Shown here one piece after another: positions 27,505 through 33,621 of a stretch of 40,255 bases of DNA. A model generated the notes under the pieces. That model was not told where the DNA came from, searched no databases, and saw only the letters and a list, made by a program, of their open reading frames with translations. The DNA is from Bryobacter sp. GTDB lineage: Bacteria > Acidobacteriota > Terriglobia > Bryobacterales > Bryobacteraceae. The stretch spans positions 1 to 40,255 of the forward strand of contig JALHNI010000047.1 in assembly GCA_022843605.1 (NCBI GenBank), written 5' to 3'. The first letter of the stretch is position 1; each line of letters begins with the position of its first letter. Both the position numbers and the translations under genes were made by a program.

Positions 27505-28349
27505 CGGCGCGTCTCCGATTCCATTCTTTCCGGGGAACTGCCGGATCTTGCCGGACGCACCTTCCGTGATACCGGACCTCGGGTGAGGTGAGTCGCCAGG
27601 CGTTCTTCGAGCATCTCGATCGAGATGTCCCGTTCCATCTCGCCATGCGAGGCCACGGAGATCTTGCCGGTCTCTTCGCTCACCACAACGGCGACGCAGT
27701 CCGTCTCCTCCGTGACGCCCATCGCCGCGCGATGGCGGGTGCCTTTGCTGGAGGCCACCGTCGGGTTGGTGGTGAGGGGAAGAAAGCAGGCCGCCGCTGC
27801 GATCCGGTCGCCTTGGACGATGACGGCGCCGTCATGCATGGCGGCACCAGGGTGGAAAATCGCCAGCAGCAGGTCGCGCGAAAGCATGGCGTCCATGTTC
27901 ACGCCGCTTTCAATGAAGGTCCGGAGGCCGATATCGCGTTCCACCACAATGAGGGCGCCGGTCCTGGCGCGGGCCATCTGCTCCACCGCCAGCAGAATCT
28001 CGTCGATGCTTTCGCGGCGCTCCGCACGGCTGCCGAAGCCCATCCACCAACGCCGTCCGATGCGCGCGAGCAGGCGCCGGATGTCGGATTGGAACATGAC
28101 GATCAGTGCAAATGCGGTGTAGGGCGCGAGGGTCTGTAACACGGTCCGCAAGAGTTCGAGCCCCGCAAAGGCGGCGCCAAGATAGACCCCTAACAGCACC
28201 ATCAGGCCGGTGAGGATTTGGGCGGCGCGGCGGCCGCGGACGATTGAGACAAACTGGTAAATCAGGAAGCCGACGGCCAGAATGTCGATAACGGCCCGAA
28301 AGTCGAGCTTTTGAAGTGCCTCGAGGATCGGTGCAAGGATTTGCTGCAT
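27501..28349 (-). CDS. cdaA: Diadenylate cyclase (c-di-AMP synthase, CdaA type)
   Basis: A 282-residue enzyme making cyclic di-AMP from two ATP. Three TM helices at about residues 20-36, 44-62 and 72-88 precede a cytosolic DAC domain with both catalytic motifs intact: DGA (173-175, in MHDGAVIVQGDRI) and RHR (205-207, in GTRHRAAMGVTEETD). The gene is the first of a two-gene unit with cdaR. c-di-AMP controls potassium, osmolyte and wall homeostasis in other phyla. The product is likely the cell's c-di-AMP source, though other DAC genes may exist outside the window. Confidence 0.93.
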   Translation of the reverse strand: MQQILAPILEALQKLDFRAVIDILAVGFLIYQFVSIVRGRRAAQILTGLMVLLGVYLGAAFAGLELLRTVLQTLAPYTAFALIVMFQSDIRRLLARIGRRWWMGFGSRAERRESIDEILLAVEQMARARTGALIVVERDIGLRTFIESGVNMDAMLSRDLLLAIFHPGAAMHDGAVIVQGDRIAAAACFLPLTTNPTVASSKGTRHRAAMGVTEETDCVAVVVSEETGKISVASHGEMERDISIEMLEERLATHLTRGPVSRKVRPARSGSSPERMESETRR

Positions 28350-28454
28350 TCTGTTCAGTTCTGCCTACCGAGGTCTATTGAACCCGGGGTAACCAGAAGT
28401 TATCACAAGAACGGACGAAGACCACGCACTTCCGCAGGTCCAAGTTGCGCCAAG

Positions 28455-28778
28455 TCATTGTCTTATTGTAGGGGAAGTTCTTGTCGTTGGCCGAAACCCG
28501 GGCGGTTTTTCTCGGATCCACGCCACAAAACGAGCGATATCCGGGTGGGCGGCGAGCAGTTCTACCGAGTTAAACTCGCGCTCGATCTGCTTTTCCGTCA
28601 GCAGGGCGTGCACCTGACTATGGCAGGGCCGGCAGAGCCAAGCCACCTCATGACGTTGTTCGCGGGTGGACTGTTTCCTGGCGCGCTTGTTCGCGTGCCG
28701 CGTCAGCGGAATCAAGTGGTGGCGCGTAAGCTTCACCCCAGTGCGGGCGCAGAGCTCACAGGGCATGGCATCCGGCAC
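28455..28778 (-). CDS. HNH-type zinc-finger nuclease-like protein
   Basis: A 107-residue protein of the HNH superfamily. CELC (C7, C10) and CRPC (C49, C52) form the zinc site. H20-H21 in RHHLIP and H53/H57 in CHSQVH are the candidate catalytic and metal residues. The C-terminal part (FNSVELLAAHPDIARFVAWIREK) matches a widespread short family of stand-alone HNH proteins. Nuclease activity is unproven. The GTG at 28778 has GGAG about 10 nt upstream; an ATG four codons later (28766) is also possible. It starts 17 nt after the Mrp-type gene, on the same strand, so they may be co-transcribed. Confidence 0.83.
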   Translation of the reverse strand: MPDAMPCELCARTGVKLTRHHLIPLTRHANKRARKQSTREQRHEVAWLCRPCHSQVHALLTEKQIEREFNSVELLAAHPDIARFVAWIREKPPGFRPTTRTSPTIRQ

Positions 28779-28795
28779 GGCTCCGTGACTCCGAT

Positions 28796-29631
28796 TCAGT
28801 CGGCGATGGTCATGGTGGGACCCTTCACGGCCGATACCTCGTCGATTCGTTGGGTAATGCGGCGGGCGAGCGCGTAGAAGGGGGCCGCGCGCTCGTCTTT
28901 CTCCCCGTAGACGGTGATCGGCCGGCCCGTATCGCCGCCGATGCGCACATCCGGTAGTAAGGCGAGCTCTCCCAGGAACGGCACGTTCATCTGTTCCGCG
29001 GTCTTCAGCCCGCCGCCTGAGCCGAAGACATCGACCTTTTCATTGGTGCCGGGGATGAGCAGGTAGCTCATGTTTTCGACAAGCCCCAGCACGGGCACGC
29101 GAACCTGTTCGAACATGTTGATGGCCTTACGGGCGTCCTCGAGCGACACATCGGAGGGCGTGGTGACGACGACGGCACCGGTCAACGGGGCGGTTTGAAT
29201 GAGCGAGAGTGCGACATCGCCCGTGCCGGGGGGAGGTCGATAACGAGATAATCGAGCGTTCCCCAGTCGACTTGGCGGAGAAACTGCTGGATGACGTTGT
29301 GGAGCATGGGGCCGCGCCAGACGAGAGGCTTGTCACCGGGGTTCAGGAAGCCCATGGACATGACGACGACACCGTAGTTCTGGAGCGGTTGAATGCGGTC
29401 GCCGAGCGAGTGCGGGGCGTCATGGATGTTCATCATGCGGGGGACGTTGGGGCCGTAAACGTCGGTGTCCAGCAGGCCGACCTGGTAGCCGAGTCCGGCG
29501 AGGGCGATGGCGAGGTTGACGGAGACGGTCGTTTTGCCGACGCCGCCTTTGCCGGAGCCAACGGCGATCAGATTGTCGACGCCTTTGATGGGCAGCTTGG
29601 GCAGGTCAGCAGGGCTGGGGGGCTTGGTCAT
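28796..29631 (-). pseudogene. Mrp/ApbC-type P-loop ATPase (Fe-S carrier family), apparent frameshift
   Basis: Two adjacent frames together make one Mrp-family ATPase of about 278 residues. Frame one (from 29631) has the deviant Walker A GSGKGGVGKTT and reads through DYLVIDLPP. It should then continue as GTGDVALSLIQTAPLTGAVVV, but the frame is lost within a run of six G on the plus strand at 29228-29233, where seven are needed. The rest continues in the second frame to 28796 (PSDVSLEDARKAINMF, VENMSYL, VFGSGGGLKTAEQMNVPFLGELAL). The N-terminal MIP18/DUF59 domain is absent, which is common. The usual CxxC after MSY is also absent: MSYLLIPGTNEKVDVFG has no cysteine. A one-base homopolymer error is as likely as true inactivation. 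Confidence 0.85.
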
Positions 29632-29730
29632 CTGCCTGTTAGTTTACCGTGCTCCCCGCCTCCCAACCCGCGCGCCCCCGACTCCCCATCACGCCCCACC
29701 CTTCCATTCCATTCAATCCATTCCACTTAG

Positions 29731-29755
29731 CACTTAGTCCGACAAAGTCCTAAGT
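29731..29755. repeat. REP-like palindrome upstream of the RAYT gene
   Basis: Contains the imperfect palindrome ACTTAGTCCGACAAAGT (29732-29748) followed by a TAAGT echo. The 25-nt block matches a second copy at 33231-33255 at 22 of 25 positions. It lies between mrp and the tyrosine-transposase gene, where REP elements of RAYT genes are normally found. A pentamer-like ATTCC run at 29702-29724 precedes it. Confidence 0.5.
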
Positions 29756-29853
29756 TCTCTAGGATCAGTGAGTTGAGGGGAAGTGGCGTCAATAAAATCG
29801 AAAGGCCTCGAAAAATAGTTGAGAACTTTTCCCTGCAAAACACACTAATAGAC

Positions 29854-30573
29854 GTGAGACCTCAACCCGACCCGCCTCGCGTCCGCAAATGGAAATGCCG
29901 ACAGGTTTACCACGTCTACCAGCGCGGCTCCCAGCGCCAATCGACCTTCGTCCGCCCCGCCGACTCCATCCTCTATCTCGATCGTCTCGACGTCCTGGCC
30001 CGTCGCTACAAAATACGAATTCACGCATTCTGCCTCATGTCGAACCATGTCCACTTCATGCTCGAACCACTCCGCCGCGGTGCCATTTCGCGCCTCATGC
30101 AGTTTCTCCAAAGCCAGCATGCGCGGTACATCAACGGCCTCAACCATACCGCCGGCCACCTCTGGCATCACCATTTCCACGCGAAACTCATCAAGAGCCG
30201 TTCGCAGTACTGCGAGACCCTGCTCTACATTGAGCGCAATCCCGTGGCGGGCAATCCGCACAAGCAGGCCCACCTCTACGCATACTCCAGCGCTGCGGCT
30301 CACGTTGCCAACCAGCCGCTTCTCACCATTACCCACAAACGCCATCGAGCGCAGGTGAAACTCCACCTCGATCGTTGGCGTAAGGAGTTCGAATTCCCGC
30401 AAACTGGCGGTGTCGATTGGCCTGCGTGGTTGCGTAGTCCACGCAACGCCACACATGCCCGAGAGGTGGCCTCACTCATGGGCAAAACAAGAAACCATCC
30501 GCGGGCCATTCCCACGGCCTCGGCCAATTCCTGTGCGATCTTTGTGCGGGCTGCCACCGCGCGGGGCAGTTGA
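29854..30573 (+). mobile_element. REP-associated tyrosine transposase (RAYT, Y1/HUH family)
   Basis: A single-strand transposase of the IS200/IS605-related TnpREP group, about 239 residues from the GTG at 29854. A TTG at 29773 would add 27 residues, but that stretch looks non-coding. The fold starts at CRQVYHVYQRGSQRQSTF. The HUH metal motif is HVH in MSNHVHFML. The expected tyrosine-bearing block is YCETLLYIERNPV, and the GHLWHHHFHAKLI segment is the usual GxLWxxRFxxxLI region. A basic tail follows. RAYTs are domesticated, single-copy transposases that mobilise REP palindromes. This one is inserted between two minus-strand units, seven bases from the regulator's stop. Confidence 0.87.
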
Positions 30574-30579
30574 GCCAGT

Positions 30580-31215
30580 TTAGAACTCAATGGATCCCAG
30601 GATCTCTGAGGGCTTCTTGCCAAATGCCCGGGCGATCGCAATCAGCGACTCCATCGAAGGCAAATGGGCGCCGCGCTCGATCGAGGAAATCTGAGAGACG
30701 CTCAGCCGCGTCATCGTGGAAATTTGCTTGAGAGACCAGTCCCGTTCAACGCGCATCAGCTTCAATCGATGCCCCAGCCGCTCGCGCAGGCGATCCTGCA
30801 AGGCGCGGCCGAAGCCAAAGGCCTCAATGGCGTTCTTCAGGGTCTGGCGGAGGTGGGAGATGGAGAAGGGCTTCGCCAGATAGTCGAACACCTTCAACTT
30901 AAACGTGGCGCGCATGTCCTCAAGCGACGGATAGCCCGTAATCACCACGACGCAAAGTCCCGGCCAGCGCGCCAGCAAGTGCTCGATCACCTGGTCTCCC
31001 GAGGCCTCGCCCATCTTCATGTCGAGCAGAATAATGTCCGGCAGGCGCGCGTCGCAGGCCTCGTAGAGCGCCTCCGGAGTGGCGCAAGTTCGCACGGCGA
31101 AGCCACCCTCATCGCGGAGGAAATCCTCCAAATATTGGCGGAAATCGCTATCGTCGTCGAGGACCGCGATGTCGACCAAAGATGCGTCAATGGGTTGGAG
31201 CGTATCTATACTCAT
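30580..31215 (-). CDS. Response regulator with REC and C-terminal XRE-type HTH
   Basis: A 211-residue regulator. The receiver domain (about 14-135) has D20-D22, phosphoacceptor D65 (IILLDMKMGEASG), T93 and K115 (YLAKPF). The output domain (about 148-205) is a Cro/C1-like helix-turn-helix (LKLMRVERDWSLKQISTMTRLSVSQISSIERGAHLPSMESLIAIARAFG), rather than the usual OmpR, NarL or Fis type. It starts 3 nt after the histidine-kinase stop, so it is the cognate regulator. XRE domains usually repress; a phosphorylation-controlled repressor or activator is inferred. Target operators may lie in the dyad-rich region upstream of the kinase. Confidence 0.9.
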   Translation of the reverse strand: MSIDTLQPIDASLVDIAVLDDDSDFRQYLEDFLRDEGGFAVRTCATPEALYEACDARLPDIILLDMKMGEASGDQVIEHLLARWPGLCVVVITGYPSLEDMRATFKLKVFDYLAKPFSISHLRQTLKNAIEAFGFGRALQDRLRERLGHRLKLMRVERDWSLKQISTMTRLSVSQISSIERGAHLPSMESLIAIARAFGKKPSEILGSIEF

Positions 31216-31218
31216 GCG

Positions 31219-32673
31219 TTAGGCGGCTGGCAACTTCACTTCGATACAGGCGCCACCGGAAGGCCGGTTGGCTGCTGAAATTGTACCGCCATGTTGGCTG
31301 ATGATGCCTTCGGCGATGGTCAGGCCGAGGCCGGTCCCGCGCGAATCCAAGCGCGTGCTGACGAAGGCGTCGAAGATATCCGGCAACACATCCGGCGGAA
31401 TTCCCGGCCCGTCATCCTCTACTTTGAGGTGTAACCAACGTCGGCCGCCGTCGATTGTGACAAAGCTACTCACTTCGATGTGGCCGCCAGGCTTGATGGC
31501 ATTGAGAGCATTACGCAAAAGGTTCACGAAGACCTGGATCAGCCGGTCACCATTGCCCATGGCCGTGTCGATCACTCCAACAGAGTTTTTGAATTTCACC
31601 GCGATCGCCTTTTCGTCAATGCCGACAAGATCCCACGCCTCCTGAATCAGCGGCTGCAGGCGGACCGGCTCAAACACGTCCCGTCTCACTCGGGCAAAAT
31701 CGATCAGGCTTTCGCTGATCTTCTTGATACGCTGCGTCACTCGCAACATCCGGTCCAGCCGTTGGCGGGTTGGTGTGTCGCACGGTTGCTCCGCCATTTT
31801 CTCCAGTGATCCCAGCAGAACGGAAAGCGGCGTATTCAATTCGTGCGCCACGGAAGCCGACAGCAAGCCAAGCGACGCCAGCCGATCCTGGGCTTCCAGC
31901 GTCTCGAGCGCCTTCGCCAACTCGTCTTCGTGTTGGCGTAGCGCCTGCACGGTGACGTTGCGCGAGTGCATGATCTGACCGATCTCGTCATCCAGGATCC
32001 GCTCTCGGTCGATCACCTCATCGGCGCGGCGATTTTCCCGCACGGCTTGGTCGGCGTCCAGCATCATCCGAATGCGGGAGTAGACGTAGCGCGGCATGAT
32101 CAGGAACTCCAGCGCCAGCACTGAGAGTAGATAGATCGCGCCGAGCACGAAGAACAGCGTGAGCCGAACCCGGTGCGTAAACGAGTCGTAGGTGTCGGAG
32201 GGGAACTCAACCCGCTGGTAGCGGCCGGACTCCGGCAGGCGGCGGAAGAGAAACTCGCGAGTGTCCTGCTGGTGCCGGTAGGCGGCCCGCGGGTAATCGT
32301 TCAAGAAGCCCTGGGCCTCAGCGGGCAACTGCAATTCCGCAGCCCCACCGATGACGGGCAAGTACTCCCCTGGCACCCGGTTCTCCATGAATGCCCGCAT
32401 CAGGATTGCTTCCTCCCGTGTGCGCGCCGCGTTGATCCGCTGCTCGATGAAGGGGATCAGGGAGAAGTAAATTGTGGCGGTGAGAAGCACAAAAAAGAGG
32501 TTGTGCAGCACCATGAACTTAGGGCGCACCTTCAGATTGCCGAAGAGTCCGGCCAGTGGCGGGAATCGCCAGATGGGTGAGGGCGCGGCTGAAGTGAGCA
32601 AGGCCTGGGTCCGTCGGCGCAGACGGGGCCTGGGAAGCAGTTCCGTAAAGCGTTGCCCGAAGCGTTCAGCCAC
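31219..32673 (-). CDS. Sensor histidine kinase with extracytoplasmic sensor
   Basis: A 484-residue kinase. A 50-residue basic cytoplasmic N-terminus leads to TM1 (about 54-76), an extracytoplasmic sensor of about 95 residues (77-169) with no recognised domain, and TM2 (170-192). A HAMP-like or coiled linker runs to about residue 265. The HisKA box is LLSASVAHELNTPLSVLL with H277. The ATPase domain has NLLRNALNAIKPGG, VEDDGPGIPPD and GTGLGLTIAEGII. The start is the GTG at 32673. A TAAACT hexamer ends five bases before it and no ribosome site is seen. Signal unknown. Confidence 0.9.
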   Translation of the reverse strand: MAERFGQRFTELLPRPRLRRRTQALLTSAAPSPIWRFPPLAGLFGNLKVRPKFMVLHNLFFVLLTATIYFSLIPFIEQRINAARTREEAILMRAFMENRVPGEYLPVIGGAAELQLPAEAQGFLNDYPRAAYRHQQDTREFLFRRLPESGRYQRVEFPSDTYDSFTHRVRLTLFFVLGAIYLLSVLALEFLIMPRYVYSRIRMMLDADQAVRENRRADEVIDRERILDDEIGQIMHSRNVTVQALRQHEDELAKALETLEAQDRLASLGLLSASVAHELNTPLSVLLGSLEKMAEQPCDTPTRQRLDRMLRVTQRIKKISESLIDFARVRRDVFEPVRLQPLIQEAWDLVGIDEKAIAVKFKNSVGVIDTAMGNGDRLIQVFVNLLRNALNAIKPGGHIEVSSFVTIDGGRRWLHLKVEDDGPGIPPDVLPDIFDAFVSTRLDSRGTGLGLTIAEGIISQHGGTISAANRPSGGACIEVKLPAA

Positions 32674-32740
32674 GGTTCAGTTTAGCCTGAGCACCTTTCG
32701 ATTGTCGTCCGGGCCCTGTCCGTGATCGTTTAAGCGGTTA

Positions 32741-32776
32741 TGATTAATAAAAGTTAATCATGCATACATCTGCATG
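32741..32776. promoter_or_regulatory. Two tandem perfect inverted repeats, candidate operator
   Basis: TGATTAA (32741-32747) and TTAATCA (32754-32760) flank a 6-nt spacer. CATGCA (32759-32764) and TGCATG (32771-32776) flank another 6-nt spacer, the two dyads overlapping by two bases. They sit 68-103 bp upstream of the kinase GTG and could bind the REC-XRE regulator for autoregulation; this link is inference. Confidence 0.45.
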
Positions 32777-33039
32777 TGTGGCCTCTGTTGTGTGGAAAAC
32801 GTAAAAAATCTGAGGTTTGTTGAGTTTTCTGCGGCTGGCCAGCGCAAAAGCTGACGACGAGCTTAGATTGGGTGGGCAAAATCGATAAGCCGCTTTGTTT
32901 TCGGAGCTTGCAGACAGCCGAGCATGCGCGGGATGGGCATTTGCCCAAGTTCAGGGACATGTTCCGCATTTGCCGTTTCGAACGTAAGTAGCTGTCTTAC
33001 AAGCGGTTACGCGGGTTTTCTTTTGGTGGGAGAATCCTG

Positions 33040-33068
33040 TTGACTTCCCCCGGCCAAGATCTTAAACT
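33040..33068 (+). promoter_or_regulatory. Candidate sigma-70 promoter of an orphan transcript
   Basis: TTGACT at 33040-33045 and TAAACT at 33063-33068 are separated by an optimal 17 nt. A transcription start near 33075 would give a transcript of about 110 nt ending at the terminator at 33155-33190. Confidence 0.45.
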
Positions 33069-33074
33069 TCGATC

Positions 33075-33190
33075 AACCGAAGATTTTGGCGGTCGCAAAT
33101 CCGTTGAAATCGATTCTCCCATTGAACATCACCTGGCAATCCCAGGGTTCGACTAACGCCCATCCTTCAAAAAGATGGGCGTTTTTCTTT
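33075..33190 (+). ncRNA. Candidate small non-coding RNA
   Basis: An interval bounded by a promoter-like pair and a strong intrinsic terminator, with no ATG-initiated frame inside. An internal CCTGG/CCAGG hairpin lies at about 33133-33147. It does not fold as a tRNA: the TTCGACT near 33148 has no T-stem. I do not recognise an RNA family (not obviously 6S, tmRNA, RNase P or SRP). The 5' end is inferred from the promoter only. Confidence 0.4.
33155..33190 (+). terminator. Rho-independent terminator without an upstream gene
   Basis: AACGCCCATC (33155-33164) pairs perfectly with GATGGGCGTT (33174-33183) around a 9-nt loop and is followed by TTTTTCTTT. The opposite strand has no U tract, so it terminates plus-strand transcription. 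The nearest plus-strand gene upstream is the RAYT gene, 2.6 kb away. Confidence 0.8.
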
Positions 33191-33230
33191 GCCCTCCAAC
33201 CAAACTTACCACCGCCTCCCATCCGCCCCG

Positions 33231-33255
33231 CACTTAGTCCGACTAAGTAATAAGT
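33231..33255. repeat. REP-like palindrome, second copy
   Basis: Perfect palindrome ACTTAGTCCGACTAAGT (33232-33248; 8-bp arms around one base) followed by a TAAGT echo. Matches the copy at 29731-29755 at 22 of 25 positions. Lies in non-coding DNA between the orphan terminator and the DAHP synthase promoter. Confidence 0.55.
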
Positions 33256-33401
33256 CGATTATAGTCAAAGGATTACGGGAGACTGATCCTTCTGCTTTCC
33301 CGTCCGATTTCCGTAAAGTATTGAAAATAAGTATCTTATCCTGCACGAAGAAGTGCTCCATCCGACAACCTCAATCCCCTCAACAAGATCCAGCCCGCCA
33401 C

Positions 33402-33431
33402 TTGACACGTCCCCGACCTCTTCCGTATCCT
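33402..33431 (+). promoter_or_regulatory. Promoter of the attenuated DAHP synthase operon
   Basis: A perfect TTGACA at 33402-33407 and TATCCT at 33426-33431 are separated by 18 nt. The transcript would start near 33438, only about seven bases before the leader-peptide ATG at 33445. Confidence 0.6.
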
Positions 33432-33444
33432 GCAAGTTCCGCAC

Positions 33445-33528
33445 ATGAACCGCTACTTTAGCTACGCCGGGTATCGCTTCTGGTTTACCAACCAGAACGC
33501 CCGAGTGGCTTGCGCGGTGATTCGCTAG
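33445..33528 (+). CDS. Aromatic-rich leader peptide of the DAHP synthase attenuator
   Basis: A 27-codon ORF, ATG at 33445 and TAG at 33526-33528. It begins MNRYFSYAGYRFWF: seven of residues 4-14 are Tyr, Phe or Trp (Y4, F5, Y7, Y10, F12, W13, F14), a density not expected by chance. The remainder (TNQNARVACAVIR) has no aromatics. As in phe and trp leaders, ribosome stalling at these codons when charged aromatic tRNAs are scarce would allow antitermination. No clear Shine-Dalgarno is seen. The predicted mRNA start is so close that initiation may be leaderless or near-leaderless. The peptide itself probably has no other function. Confidence 0.85.
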   Translation: MNRYFSYAGYRFWFTNQNARVACAVIR

Positions 33529-33596
33529 ACAACGAACAACACCTCAGATCGCAAAACGGCCCACTCGGCGAAAGCCAAGTGGGCCGTTTTCTTTTT
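33478..33596 (+). promoter_or_regulatory. Transcription attenuator: pause hairpin, antiterminator and terminator
   Basis: Three mutually exclusive elements are visible. First, TTCTGGTT (33478-33485, covering the Phe-Trp-Phe codons) pairs perfectly with AACCAGAA (33490-33497). Second, CCGAGTGG (33501-33508) is exactly complementary to CCACTCGG (33561-33568), extendable to ten pairs with one bulged C; this is the antiterminator. Third, CCACTCGG is also part of the terminator, where AAAACGGCCCACT (33553-33565) pairs with AGTGGGCCGTTTT (33578-33590), capped by GGC-GAAA-GCC and followed by TTTTCTTTTT. Stalling on codons 4-14 would leave 33501-33508 free to pair and break the terminator. Confidence 0.85.
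33553..33596 (+). terminator. Attenuator terminator
   Basis: Thirteen-base-pair GC-rich stem with a GAAA-capped upper stem and a 10-nt T-rich tract (33587-33596). It ends 25 nt before the DAHP synthase ATG, so it must be read through for the gene to be expressed. Confidence 0.88.
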
Positions 33597-33621
33597 GGAC
33601 TCTCAACGAAAGCAGGGAACC

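Larger units (their letters stand above)
32674..33401. other. 0.73-kb non-coding region rich in dyads
   Basis: No convincing ORF on either strand; open frames of 60-90 codons lack coding character and ribosome sites. Contents: tandem inverted repeats at 32741-32776, a TGGGCA-TT-TGCCCA dyad at 32934-32947, a GTAAG/CTTAC pair at 32984-33000, a promoter-terminator unit at 33040-33190, and a REP-like palindrome at 33231-33255. It separates the divergently oriented kinase operon and the DAHP synthase leader. Confidence 0.7.

Noticed and set aside
32754..32969. A 71-codon minus-strand frame (MRNMSLNLGKC...)
   Set aside because: Cys/Arg-rich, no ribosome site, overlaps the inverted repeats; looks like non-coding DNA.
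33075..33164. tRNA-like impression from GGTTCGACTAACGCC
   Set aside because: No complementary T-stem, D-arm, anticodon arm or acceptor pairing could be drawn; kept only as a candidate sRNA.
33189..33461. A 90-codon plus-strand frame before the DAHP synthase
   Set aside because: Starts within the terminator tract, crosses the REP-like palindrome and promoter, and has no coding character.
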